Shown here: positions 38,510-50,649 of the stretch, piece by piece
How the letters are laid out: each line of letters begins with the position of its first letter
Numbering within the stretch: position 1 is the first letter of the stretch
DNA from: Acanthochromis polyacanthus
Taxonomy: Eukaryota > Chordata > Actinopteri > Pomacentridae
DNA length: 64,000 nucleotides
Assembly (NCBI RefSeq): GCF_021347895.1
Contig: NC_067113.1
Coordinates: 43,997,474 to 44,061,473, forward strand
Direction of reading: 5' to 3'
Position numbers and translations under genes: made by a program
The notes under the pieces: model-generated
What the model saw: the letters and a program-made list of their open reading frames with translations, nothing else
Told to the model about the DNA's origin: nothing
The model's database searches: none

Positions 38510-39880
38510 CATGCTTTTTTGCTGATTAATTTAAGAAACGCTTCAATCCCCTTCATTGTAACGTGATTAACCTTGGAACTCCTGTTTGCTTTTATGCTGA
38601 TACCATCTTGCAGCCATCGGCTCTAGTGCAGACCAAGTTTTATTTCCAGATTGCGATCTGCTTTTTGACTATGTGCAGTCCTCTTTTATTCATTTGAAGG
38701 CCTGAGCATTGATTGTTCTGCTTCAATCAATACTGACAATGAAACTCAGTGCAGCATTATAATCACAAAGGAATTTGTTAAGATAGCAGTTTGTCCTCCA
38801 AAAAAATGTATTACGTTGCTCAAAAAAATGTTCCTCCTTTGAATTCTGGAAAATAATCATTCAGAATATTGCATGGTCACACTGCTGCCGCTACCTTTAA
38901 AACCATCAGATGCCATTTACTGCAGTGCCATTTGATTCATCACTCAATTCAGTAAAGTAAGTTCTCCCAACTTCCTAACCACAGATGTTCCATTTATCAC
39001 ACCACCAAACTTAGTATTGAATTCAGTCGGTGTTATCATCGCTTTTAAAGACACATCAAAATATGAAAATGACGATCTGTTTCATTTCCCCCCCTCGAGT
39101 TTCTCTTCATTCTGGACAGGGAAGTCCCATTAAAGCATTTTTTTTTAAAGTCACAAGAATGCAACTTTAAAGATAAAAGGAACATCTCATTATTTTAGTT
39201 GTGTGGTTTCTCACTGAGTTTATAGCCTGTGTCATTGTCACTTTAATGACTTATTCATAAACCCCTGTCACAGGCTGGATCTGTTTTAACAAATATACAA
39301 CAGTATGACAGTTCTGCATTTGGCCTCACTGAATTTTTCATATGAAGGGATAACACAGCGGAGAGGGAGAGGAGAGATAAGGATTAAGAACAACACACAC
39401 AGAAATGGAATGACAACACATGTAGCTGCTTTCACACAGCCGTGAACAAAGGACATCTAGTACTGATGGCTGGTGTCTTTTTTCCTTAGTCCCCCCCCCC
39501 CCCAACACATCTCGCCCTCACACACAGCATTCAGCACTGACTCATCTTCTCATGTACATTCAACATTTGTCTCTCTGCTGAGCCGCTCCTCTTGGCCAAT
39601 CTCACCTTCCTATATAAATCCCTCCACATCACCTCTCTGGGCCGCAGAGAAAATTGGACATTTTGTCATTGCTCTTGGAAGACTAACTTTCAAAGTCACT
39701 TATACGACATATAGACTTAAATGGCACTGGTTTGGTGCAAATAGTGGGAAATCCAGTCTATAGCATGACCTTTAACAGACAGCTCTACATATTGTGAATT
39801 GTGCTGACTTGATTTCCTGTTGAGAGCTAAATGAGAAGCTTGGCATTGTTCTCATGCTTTAAGTGTGGTGCTCAGCATGG
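38510..39880. other. No gene recognised
   Basis: Noncoding AT-rich sequence with C runs (39090-39097 and 39490-39503). No repeat ends or coding exon. Confidence 0.5.
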
Positions 39881-39899
39881 AGGCTGGAAACAGGGAAAA

Positions 39900-40890
39900 G
39901 CCTAACTTGACTTTCTAGGTTTAGGAGCAGATGGAGAGTAGAGTCACGGACGAGGAATCACAAGTCAGTTACGACTTAATGAGGTTGTCGATGTTGGCTT
40001 GTGGATTGTGGATTGTTGCACCACTGTTCGTCAAGTACTCAGTGATGCTGGTGGACATTTTGGCTGACAGGATCACAATGTCAGACACTTCTGGAGCATC
40101 CCACAGATGTTGGATGGGTGGCATCTGAAACATCTTCTTGTCATAGTAGGAGTGGAACATTTGAAACTGTAGAGGGGTATTGAACATTCCGGTGACATGA
40201 GGACACACATTGTCTTGTTATAACACCAAGTGATGGCGGCAAATGACCGGAAACATAATGGTTCTGGGTTTCATCTAATATCGTGAATCATCATCAATTA
40301 AAGCATATGTGATCTTTGTTCATGCCTTGTTCCTACTCATTATCATCCCTCCTCTGCCTCCATGGGCCACTTTTTCCACGATGCTGACATCCACTCTGTA
40401 CGATGGCAAAGGCAACATCTGCCATCTGCCCTGCACATCATCCAGTCAGATTCATCAGTTAAAGCACCATCCTCCAACTTGCCAGTTTCCAATTAACATG
40501 AGTTGTTGCTAACTGGAGTCACGCCGTTCTGCCGTTAGACCAAGGCCTTGGCATGGAAAATGGGATCACAAACCAGCTTCCTTCAGATGATTCAGATTTT
40601 TTCTGATTGTGACTACCAGCAGCTTCATCAGCAGCCTCTGTAGCCAATCACAAATGATTTTGCAGATGCCAGATGTGATGATTCTGGACACATAGTCTCT
40701 AATCATGTGGCAGATTGTCTCATACCGTGCAGTCTGAAACCATCTCTTAGATGTCCAATGCTGAAGTTATGGACATTCAAGTGTCTGGCTGCAGCCCTAA
40801 CTGACATGCCAGCATCCAACACGCCAACAGGCTGTTCTTGTCTTTTTCTTGTCATCTGTGCTACCATTTCATTTGAATAAAACTGCATTT
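39900..40890 (-). pseudogene. Dead Tc1-like transposase, frameshifted, catalytic Glu changed to Gln
   Basis: From ATG 40888 the minus strand encodes a helix-turn-helix segment with GVLDAGMSVRAAARHLNVHN, typical of a second Tc1-like lineage unrelated to the 9.5-kb element. TDESDW near 40450 marks the first catalytic Asp. QDNVCPH near 40195-40215 marks the second. PPIQHLWD at about 40100-40120 stands where the family has NPIEHLWD, so the third catalytic residue is Gln (codon at 40112-40110). Several frame changes separate these motifs. No inverted repeats were found. It is inactive. Confidence 0.65.
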
Positions 40891-40899
40891 TGAAGTGGC

Positions 40900-42775
40900 C
40901 TTTTTAAATTCACTAGCCAATGAAATGTCTGTGCACTGGTCTCTACATGACCATTGTCCTTTAAAACCACAGTTGGCTTAAGAATGGATTGACTCAATGG
41001 TTGACAATTGGCTTCCAGCTGAACAGCTCAAAGACTTTCCTGGGCACAATTGGCTTAACTGACCTCTATTCAAACCTTACCGATAGAAGTGAGATTACCT
41101 GCTTTTCCTTTAAGTGAGAAAAGAAGACTATTTGTGTGCAACATTACATTTTTTATTTTTTTGTTACATTTTGTGTGCATATAATAGAGAACTACTGAGC
41201 TTTAGAGATGCTCAGAGGTTAACTTTAACATGGAAACATAAGATTGGTATCAATCCTAGAAAGCAAACAAGTGTATTTATAAAAATATGCTTCCTGAAAA
41301 CTTCAGATTGACTTGAGATTTCTGTCTATTATACAGTTCACTGTATATGAGATGTGCTCATGTGATACTTTATTTACTTTATTTTCTAGTAGAGTAATCT
41401 GCCAAGCACACGTTTTAGTAATACTTTGATTAAACATACTTTATAGTTTAAAAATGATCTGTCTTGTTAACCTGCTTGAATGTTCTAAGACATAAAGATC
41501 ATCTCATCACTATATCTAAATTGTTATATTTTTGTTGCATTATTTCAATTTTCATTAGCTTTTAATTTGTTTTTGAACGCTGAACAGCTCATCTCTTTTA
41601 TTTTTGAGTACCTTCAAGCTAAATTTGTAAATTATCTGGCATCCATGTGAGCAAACTTACATTTAATTCTGTATGATTTCAGTGACAAAAGTAATGTTGC
41701 ATGAAACATCAGAATATACTATGAAAAGCATAATGGATTCAATTTTAAAGGTCAGTTCTGTGACTTTTTATGATTACGTTACGATAGTCAAAAGTGAGAT
41801 CAGTGGTTCCCACTTTTCTTTGTCCACTGTTCTCCCACAGCCTCATCAGATGGTCTCAAATTACACTCCGGTGGCATCTACAAGCGATGTCCCATATGGT
41901 TCATATAAGCTGTGTTTTTATTAAGAGCTATTAAAGTGAATGTTGTCACAGTAATTAATTCTCAACCACACGAAAATGATGATGTCTACACTGCTGATGC
42001 CCCTCTAATGAGACACCTGTACTGGCCTGTCTTTCAAAACTTTCGACAGTTCTGGAGGCGATGTGGCTTCAGCTGCATCCAGGCGGGTTCCTGCCAGCAT
42101 TGTACCCACTGGAGCAATCAGTTGTTCAACTATAGAACGTGGCAGGTTTATTTTATTTACGCACAGTACACGATGCCTCTGTAGCCTTTTGATTTGAGAT
42201 GATCTCTGTTCATTTTAATTGGAATAAGGTGGTGCTTGGGGTTCCTGGTTTTCAAGTGGCTTCATGATATTTTTTGACAATCATATTTCCATAGACGAAA
42301 CCTACCAGTAGTAATGGAGTTGGTTTGTCAGGTCTTGTATCTTACCTTTTGTCTGTGGGTTTGGTCAAGTTTACATTTTTGCGAATGCTTTTAACCATTT
42401 ATTCAAGACGTATTGCTCCTCCGTTTAAAGTCTTCTACTATCAATCGAACTCCTTTTAAAAGTCTGTACTGTCAAATCCCAGCACTTGGTGTTAAGGTGT
42501 TACAGCTGATTCTGGTCAGTAGGAAAATAATTGTACCCTTTAGGTTGGCCTTAGGCGAGGAAGATGCATTAAGCATCAAGTGTCTATACCAAAACGAGGT
42601 TCACATCAATTTTTTGGCATACTGTACAATTATTTTACTTTCAAATTACAATATGTAAATATGTGTGAAGGATGTTAAATGAGTACAGGCACTTTGATAA
42701 ATTCAGAACACGTCACGATGAGTTCTGCTCCATCTAAAATATGTTATTGGTTGGAAAAAGGTAAAAGCAATTAAA
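40900..42775. other. No gene recognised
   Basis: AT-rich noncoding DNA. Open frames at 41673-41924 and 41912-42184 are short and match nothing I know. Confidence 0.5.
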
Positions 42776-42776
42776 A

Positions 42777-43900
42777 ACACTGCCTGTCAAATGTATTTAC
42801 CCTACAGGGAAGCTTTCCATTGTTTTTTTACATTCAGTGTGAATGTCATTAAGATTGTCTGGCAAGAATTTACAATGTGTTTAACTGACAAAGTTAAAGC
42901 AACGTTCTACAAAATCCATCCATCCATCCATTCTCTATACACCAGCTGACTCGGGCGAAGGCAGGGGACACCCTGGACAGGTCGCCAGTCTGTCGCAGGG
43001 CTACATATACAGACAAACAATCACACTCACATTCACACCTACGGGCAATTTAGAGTTATCACTTAACCTCAGCATATTTTTGGACTGTGGGAGGAAGCCG
43101 GAGTGCCCGGAGAAAACTCACACATGCACAGGGAGAACATGCAAACTCCATGCAGAAAGATCCCAGGCCCACCCCGGGATTTGAACCGGGAGATCTTCTT
43201 GCTGCAAGGCGACAGTGTTAACCACTGCATCACTGTGCAGCCCGTTTTACAAAATAATTTCAATTAATTAATATAATCAAACCTCCTCCACCTTCTTTAA
43301 AGTGACTAATCTAATTCAACATAAGTGCAACCATTTGGCACTCGAAGTCACACAGTTAATGAAACTGTATTTACTGTACAAGCAACTCTGTAAATGTTAC
43401 TGAAAAGCATAAGTCAGAGGATGGATACAAGAAAAATTCCAAATCACTGAATGTCCCTTGGATTACAGTTAAATCCATCTTAAAGAAACGCAAGGAATGT
43501 GGCACAAATCTACCTAGATTAGGCTGTTCTCAAAAATAGAGTGACCAAGAGTAGTATGGAAGGCCACCAAGACACCTATGACTTCTCTGAAGCAGTTGCA
43601 CATTTCATCAGCAGAAGATGGTAGAGACTGTGAATATAACAACTGTTGTTTGTTCTTCACCAGTCAAACCTTTATGGGTGAGTAGCAAAGAGAAAGCCAC
43701 TAATGAAAAACACTTTTATTCAGGCTAGATCTGAGTTCACCAGAAGACATGTCGAAGACTCTGAAGTCAACAGGAAGAAGTTTCACGTCATATCATCACA
43801 ATTACGCCATCCCCATCGGGAAGCATGGTGGTGGCATCATCATAATGTGGGGATTCTTCTTGGCATGTTTAATTTTAGTCAATATCCCTAATTATTGCTA
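42777..43900 (+). pseudogene. Dead Tc1-like element with transposase remnant
   Basis: ACACTGCCTGTCAAATGT at about 42778 resembles a Tc1-like left end. From about 43440 the plus strand retains transposase-like text in several frames. The clearest is MKNTFIQARSEFTRRHVEDS (43703 onward), the linker between the DNA-binding and catalytic domains, where related transposases have NTHIQARLEFARKHV. GGGIIIMWGF-like remnants near 43825-43860 correspond to the glycine-rich box. No catalytic triad is intact and the right end is absent. An L2-type tail (42916-43247) interrupts it. Confidence 0.5.
42916..43247 (+). mobile_element. L2-type LINE 3' tail with 8-bp target duplication
   Basis: The insertion is flanked by TACAAAAT on both sides (42908-42915 and 43248-43255). 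It carries the fish signatures CCATCCATCCATTCTCTATA, CCTGGACAGGTCGCCAGTCT, GGACTGTGGGAGGAAGCCGG and CAGGGAGAACATGCAAACTC. It is 5'-truncated at about 332 bp, consistent with target-primed insertion. Confidence 0.8.
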
Positions 43901-43904
43901 ACTT

Positions 43905-45680
43905 TTGAGGGTTTATTTTTATAAAGCTCAACAAAAAAAGGTTTGATTTAAACTTAACCACCTTTCTTTGAATTAACAATCATCCAAATCAAATGTATTT
44001 AGAAAGCACATTTAAAAACAGCAAGAGTTAAACCAAATTGCTGTACAAGCCGTAAAACTCTTTTGCTTACAGGTAGCAATTTTTATTTTGAAGCACAATA
44101 TTGAAAAACACAAACAAATAATTTCACACATAGAAATGGAAATGGATAAGGACAAAGAAATGATCTTACGTTGATGCACAAACAACCTTTCAATGCTGTA
44201 TATTCACGACTTGAGGGTCTAACTGCTCAGTATTTCGGCACAAATTTCTGCTGACAGAATGCTTGACAACTACTAATCCAGTCTGGGAAACAGACTGTTC
44301 ACACATGCTTGTATATTCAACAAGATAAGAGGCACTTTGCTCCAGCAGAGCACAATACAAAACGCTGTCACTCTGACCCACACTTAGTATGATCCCGCCC
44401 ACATACTGTACATCTGTTGTGGGTTTAAAGAGTCCTAACATGATGACATGATGCGGTGTTTATGTGCAGACAAAGTGCTACAACATGGCGAGGGAGTAGT
44501 TTGTTTGATGTCGTGACTGATCTGAAAGTGGACTAAGTGTTTTGTCTGCTGGAGTGCTTTTTATCATTGCTTTTAAGAGATACCTGCCCCACCATCCAAC
44601 CACGTGTTTTTGAGATTTTGCAACTGTTGTGTTTTTACGTGAACTCAAGCCACTTTATCTAAAAATGTCTTTCCCCTGCAGTGAAAGCGGAGGAAGTAGG
44701 AGAGCATGGGGAAGATGGCGAGGGGAAACAAAAAAAAGCAAAACAACACACAGCGAAGGACAAAAATGGTTTAAAATAAACCATGACTGTACTTTTGTTC
44801 GGCAAAGGAGCTTAATTGGCCCAAACTAGAGTGTGGTCCTTTTGCTCTGCTTTAAAATGTCATTTCTAATGGCTGGGATTGCTGACGTACTGATGCACCA
44901 GCACGCTTTCGAGTAGTATACAGCTTGCTAATGAATCATTAATGCAGCAATAATAAAGGACAATGACAGTAAAAAGTGACATCAAAGAACAGTTTCTGAA
45001 CTGGGAGGACTATCTCAGGAGGCTTTATCCCTCTCCTTCACAATAATTTTGACATTATTTTTTTAAATATATGGTTCCCAGCTGTTGTGTAGAATCTTAA
45101 AAATCAACCTTTTCAACCCAAATAGAGACACTTGATGCACCACAGTCTATTTGAGGAGCTGACCTATAATTTTATAATTGCTACCCTCAGTTCAGAGAAT
45201 TGTTCGGTTCGGAGTAAAAAAAAGCTGTGATACCAGGGTGAGGGAGGGAGCTTCATGAATAAAAACCATGTTTATGCGCAGCTTCACCTTTAGATCTGCT
45301 GCTGATATCAAGTCTATTTGTTCGTCACCCCGCGGAAACCACCTGGGACTTGATGTGCCCCCGTTTCCATTGTTGGGTAATGTTATTACAGATTCACTGT
45401 ATATATTTACCCTTTAGTTCCCCTAATCCTCTCTGCCGGCCTTGCACTGAATGTTAAGTAGGGATGCTGTGGTGATACTACAGATACAAACACAATACAT
45501 TTGTGATGTCGATGGCCTTGACTGATATTTTCTTAGCAAATCGTACAAAATGAGTTGAAAATGACATGTTTATCGATTTATAACTGATCCATTTAAATTT
45601 CCCATTTCAGTGTATTGGTGCTATAAGGAAAAAGAAACATTACCTTTGTAGCAGAACAGAAGAACAGCAAATAAGTTATT
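43905..45680. other. No confirmed gene; one candidate terminal exon inside
   Basis: AT-rich noncoding sequence apart from the candidate exon at 44682-44779. AATAATAAAG near 44950 could serve as a weak polyadenylation signal for it. Confidence 0.4.
44682..44779 (+). CDS. Candidate terminal coding exon (low confidence)
   Basis: A good splice acceptor (TCTTTCCCCTGCAG, ending 44681) is followed by 31 open codons, starting KAEEVGEHGEDGEGKQKKAK and closing with a TAA at 44777-44779. The peptide is lysine- and glutamate-rich, without hydrophobic core or known domain, as in disordered C-terminal tails. The tract is purine-rich, which favours an open frame by chance, and no partner exon is recognised in the window. 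The product is unknown. Confidence 0.2.
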
Positions 45681-45685
45681 GTGTA

Positions 45686-46391
45686 ATTTTTCACCCCCTC
45701 AAGTCAGTATTTATTAGACGCACCCTTGGCCTGTATTAACAGGTCTCATCCAGATCAGCCCTGCACATCTGGACACTTTCATTTTCAATCACCTTTTCCC
45801 AGATTTGAGTTGAATGTTTATTTCTCTTCATGGTGTAACTACAGCCAGGGGTTCTGATTCACCATCTGTATCTGGACCTTCCAGATCCAGCTGTCTTTTT
45901 AGTACAGTCGTGTCATGGAAATATTACTATGGCTCCCAATGAATTTTAGGGTAAAAGCCAGAGTCCAAACCTTAAATAAGACAACAAACATAACTCATAT
46001 CTCTGAACACTCTGAACACGCAGGAATTTAGTTTATCTGAAAGTGACTAAAAATTTAATTGATCAACAAACATATAGCAACATATAAATAACAACAAATC
46101 ACAATAACTTGGGACACATTCACTGCACTTTGATGATCTCTATTTCAGTAACTGTGTGACTTTCAGCAATAACTGACTGCACTTATGTAGAAAAGGGTGA
46201 GTCACTTTAAAGTGACTGAATACCTATGATATCAGTTTTTTTTTACCGTTTATAATTGACATTACTTTGTAGAAATCGGTTCTCACTAAGACATGAAAAA
46301 GGCTTTTTTATATTAAATTGACCATAATTTAATGTTAAAAACCAATAATGGGAAATAACTTTCAAGGGGGGTGAATACTTGTTATAGGCAC
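45686..46391. mobile_element. Degraded Tc1-like element remnant
   Basis: The left end TGTGTAATTTTTCACCCCCT and the right end, read inward as ATAACAAGTATTCACCCCCC, form an eroded inverted repeat. It has the ATTCACCCCC phrase seen at termini of Tc1-like elements in fish. The interior has no open frame. Confidence 0.4.
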
Positions 46392-46904
46392 TAATTCTAA
46401 AATGTTAACCCCATCCCTAGAAAGAACTGATATGAATTTTCCTCCAAAACTTTCCCTATAAAAAATGAACTCTGGAAGATGACTCCTTTGTTGCATTTCC
46501 TTTGTTGCCCTCTACAGGCACCCATTCTGTTTGTTTATTCCTCCACCAACTTCACTGACAGCGCATCTCTCTCTTTTCCACACATACTGTTTTCTTTCTG
46601 CTAAAAAAGGGGAATCTTGAAATTATATTTGGCTTCTCAGTTGCAACATGATTCTAAATTGATCTCCACTGCTTCCAGTGATGACCTCAGCCTCCATTCA
46701 GTTTGTTTACCTGTTGTACATCTGTGCTGCCAAACTTAAGTAGTTACCCATATTTTCTTTGTATGTGAAGATAGTGTGCTGTTGTGCCATTGTTGGGCTG
46801 TTGCTTGTAGTAGCAGTAGTTAATACTTGTTTGCGTATGTTTGTGGGAGAACTTAATGTCAATAAAATGAGAATTTATGATTTCTAAACATAACATTGAT
46901 TATT

Positions 46905-47246
46905 CAACATTTTAAAGTGTGGGGTCACTTGGAAATGTCCTTATTTTTGAAAGAAAGGCAGTTTTTTTTTTCAATGAAGATAACATTAAATGAATCAGAA
47001 ATCCAGTCTAGACATTGTTAATGTGGTAAATGACTATTGTAGCTGCAAATGGCTGATTTTTAATGGAATATCTCCATAGGGATACAGAGGAACATTTCCA
47101 GCAACCATCACTCCTGTGTTCTAATGCTACATTGTGTTAGCTAATGGCGTTGAAAGGCTAAAAACCTTTGTGCAGTTATGTTAGCACATGAATAAAAATG
47201 TGAGTGTGATTGCCTGGGTGACTCCCAACTTTTGAATGGTAGTGTA
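46905..47246 (+). mobile_element. Tc1/mariner-type MITE, copy 1
   Basis: The interior, from GGGGTCACTTGGAAATGTCC through TAATGTGGTAAATGACTATT and CAGCAACCATCACTCCTGTG, is shared with 52331-52691. The right end CAACTTTTGAATGGTAGTGTA is a TA-terminated inverted-repeat end. The left end is eroded. The family is very common in fish. Confidence 0.65.
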
Positions 47247-47300
47247 AATAGATAGGTACTTTATTAATCCCGAGGGAGAAGCAAGATATAGAAATACCAA
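47247..47300 (-). repeat. Fragment of a retroposon 3' tail
   Basis: Read on the minus strand it contains CCTCGGGATTAATAAAGTAC followed by CTATCTA, the same tail type as 32050-32106. It abuts the right end of the MITE directly. Confidence 0.45.
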
Positions 47301-49600
47301 AGTGTGAAATATTTGCTAGCGTACCTGGGATTGAACGCTGATCTAAATGAGAAGAATTTTAACTCTGAAGTGTAGTAACGCTACACCTTCTGTTTCAACT
47401 AATTTGATTTTCATCTAGTGCTGACAAATGTGTGTGAAATCGGTGCAGATTTTGATGAATTTCAGATAAGCTTGGGATAAACACGCGGGCTTGCTCCTAC
47501 CTGCCCTTCAGATTAAATGGTTTTGGCTGCCCACCAAGACAGCTTGTTCCCTATTACCACTAGAGAGAAGTCAAACTGCCCTCTCAGTACACAGGCCTCT
47601 TCACTCATTCTCCAAACGCTGAAAGTGAGAGAATGTGTGTGTTCTCGTCTGTGTGACAAGACAAGTTCTGCTGCAGGGACGTAATCTGTGTGATTTCACA
47701 GGATGCTTATGTGAAATACGTGCGAGTGTGAAAGTACGTGCACGACTTTGTTGTCTAGGGCCACATTTCTATACAGATACTACTGATACATGTATAGTTC
47801 AAAGTCCAATTTATTACAGCAGGAACAACGGAAATCAAGACATTTTATGACTATTTTGAACTTAGAACCTTGGTCGAAACCTTCGTCATAGTCAAATAAA
47901 GAAAGTTGCACAAAACAGAATTAGAAAAGGTTCATTTTCCAGCTGGCAGTTCACATCTGTGGACATAATAATAATTTAACCTAAGACACATTCTGCAAAG
48001 TGTCGCTCAGCTCTAGGCATCACAGGTTTGTGCGAAATGTGTTATATTGTTTGCTTTTAACATGTCAATTCTGAACAGATACAGTTTAGCATTCAATTAA
48101 CATTTAATTATCACATAATGATACTTGCAGTGTAGGGTACTGTAACATTTACCTCTCTGCAACAACAAATCAAATACCAGCAGCTGTCAGTGTAACAAGC
48201 TGAGCTGTGAAACTGCACAAATCACAATTTTCACTTCATGTCTTCATCTCTCTCTTTGTGTTTTTGTTTCTGCTTTTTGACCTGTCTTTTCCACTGCTCC
48301 TTCTCTTCCCCTTTCCCTTTGCACAAACAAAACTCTCCCTCAACATTTTCCCCCACCTTACTTTCTCACATGTAAGAACTTCTATACGTGCTTCAATTTG
48401 TGTCTATTTGTCGGCACTTTGAGGAAGTGTGCTGTGATTTTCTCTATTTTTCCCCCCATTGAACACTGCAGCACCGACACCAAAGCGAGCATGCCCAAGG
48501 CTACACTTACCCCAGCTTCTTGGCCGCTCCTCTGCAGCCTCTTTATACCTAAACAGTTTTTTTTTTTTTCAGGAGTATAGCAGCTCTGGAGCATGAACAA
48601 GGTGCAGTGTTGTCCAGAAATGGGGGCTGAATGAAGCGACAGGCTGAAAGAATTAGGGTAAATAAATGATAGTGGAGCATTGCATAGGAGGAATTTGTTT
48701 CCTTTTGTTAAAAATTCTTGAAGTTGGACCACAGCTTCACCTTCTCCAGAGCTTTCCGGACTTGATGGTACGTTATTCCACGATACCGATCAGCAGCAGT
48801 GTGTCCTGTAGGAATGTAGTGGCCCCAATTCAGTTATGGTCAGTCAGTATTTCCAGTCTCATTCCACATTCCTCACATGCCCCAAACTAAAAGTTAACTC
48901 TGTTATAGTCACTGTAAAGCTGCAGAATGTGGTCACGCAGATGACTCATTACATTTGAAGTGTTTCTCACTTCCTCAGCAACTCTCTCTCTGCATGGTCT
49001 GCATACTGAGCCACCATTTTCTATTAATTTTACCTCAGCAGTCTTAATAAACCAAAATACGGTCAGACTGGGTGTAGAAGAGTGAAAAATGTAGGGAAAT
49101 ATGTCACTGCCTTCTATGGTCATCAGCTAGAATACATCCCATAGCATTTGTTAGTAGAAGAGAAATACTGCAATACTCCTAACCTTGAAAATCCTACATT
49201 TGTATTGCATACATGTTGGTGGAATTGTATTATTCAATACAGTCTTTGATTTGAGCGAGGGCTGATTTGTTAATGTACTTTACCAAGTAATACCATGTAT
49301 TGCTTTGATGATTTTCTAGTGTTACATTTTATGCAGAACTTTAAAATAGTTTACTGTAAATGTACAGATATGGCAGTAATTGTTGCAGTGCATTGTGGTT
49401 ATTAAGACAGGACTAAATTGTCCAGAAAAAAGTACTATTTTGCTAGTGAAAATGAAAAATTACTTTGCTAAATCAAGATTACACTTTTTCATGTCCACTG
49501 ACAGTCAGAAGTAACTGTGCATCCCACAATGTTTTATTACAGAAGAAAAATTCACTTGATGGACGGTTGTCTTTCCTCAGTCAGCTGTAAGCAGCCATTC
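47301..49600. other. No gene recognised; CT-rich patch
   Basis: Noncoding, with a pyrimidine-rich patch at 48235-48370 and a T13 run ending in CAG at 48557-48571. Open frames are short and lack known domains. Confidence 0.5.
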
Positions 49601-49605
49601 GTCTG

Positions 49606-50645
49606 AAAGGTCCCATACTGTCAACTTTTCCACAAATTTAATAAAAGTCTCTCATGTCCTCAGAGAGTGTCTTTTAATACTTCAGCTCAAAATACTGCAG
49701 AGATGGTTCATTTCACCAAAATTTTGTAATCGAGTTGTTTCTGTGTCTGTACCTTTAAATGCAGTTGAACTGCTGTTGTCCATGATCAGTTCAGGAAGAA
49801 GACTCTCTGCATCTGCGATTCAAAGCGCGGAGCAAAACGGTTCATCACACGGCAGCTGGCACAAATGTAAAAGACTGTGGGAGACTTACTATCCCTTCTA
49901 ACTTTCTGCTCATTTGACATGGAAATATTTGCAAATTCACAGATGTTGTTTTGACTGCTGGTTAACGTGTAGTCTCAAAGGACTGCATTTCACGCTGTTT
50001 CACACTTGTCTGTTGTCGGATTAAAGACACAGAAAAATATCTGAGTGAGAACAGGTGTACTCAGTATATATGAGCACAGAGAGCAGGAGAGAAGTAAATA
50101 GATGTAAACATTTTCCACCATTTTTGAATGTTCCTCAGCTTTACAGTCTCCACAGAGCTCTGGCCTGTGGCAATGCGAGACACATTAGCTACATGACGGA
50201 CTTTATCATGGTTGTGGTTGCAATGCCATTAATAATTAAGAAATCCACCGGCTCTTCAGTTCCTCAGATGCTGGGAGTGCATGAAGACTCTTGTGTTCAC
50301 TCTGTGCTCTATGTTTTGCTCATGACTGAGACATTTTAGAGTTGGTAGAAGTGGCTCCAGAGCGTAAACAAACCTGATGGACTGTGAGGCAGTAGCTCAT
50401 TCTGAATGACTCGCCATCGGAGCAGAAGACAGTGTAAGTCGGAGCTTGACGTCTTTTGGTTCCTCAGCTTGTACGTAACAGTTGAGTATAATTCTTACTG
50501 TAAAGATGTGAGACTATCTAGTTGTGGTGCCGCATGAGGAATGACAGAAGTAAATCTCTTCATATCTTGACAGATTGCACTTCACACCTCCAAGTTTTTA
50601 ACAACCACAAAACACAATAAAAATACATTTTCACCATACAGGATT
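49606..50645 (+). mobile_element. AAAGGTCCCAT-type element (T2/Kolobok-like), diverged
   Basis: The left end AAAGGTCCCATACTGTC matches the element at 15830. The right end read inward is AATCCTGTATGGTGAAAATG, weakly complementary to it. The interior shares GACTCTCTGCATCTGCGATT and AGAGAGCAGGAGAGAAG with 15830-16490. The TTAA flank is no longer intact on the left. No transposase. Confidence 0.45.
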
Positions 50646-50649
50646 CTTC

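Noticed and set aside
48557..48655. Possible exon after a T13-CAG acceptor
   Set aside because: Only about 18 codons before a stop, with no donor or conservation evidence. The T run alone mimics a polypyrimidine tract.
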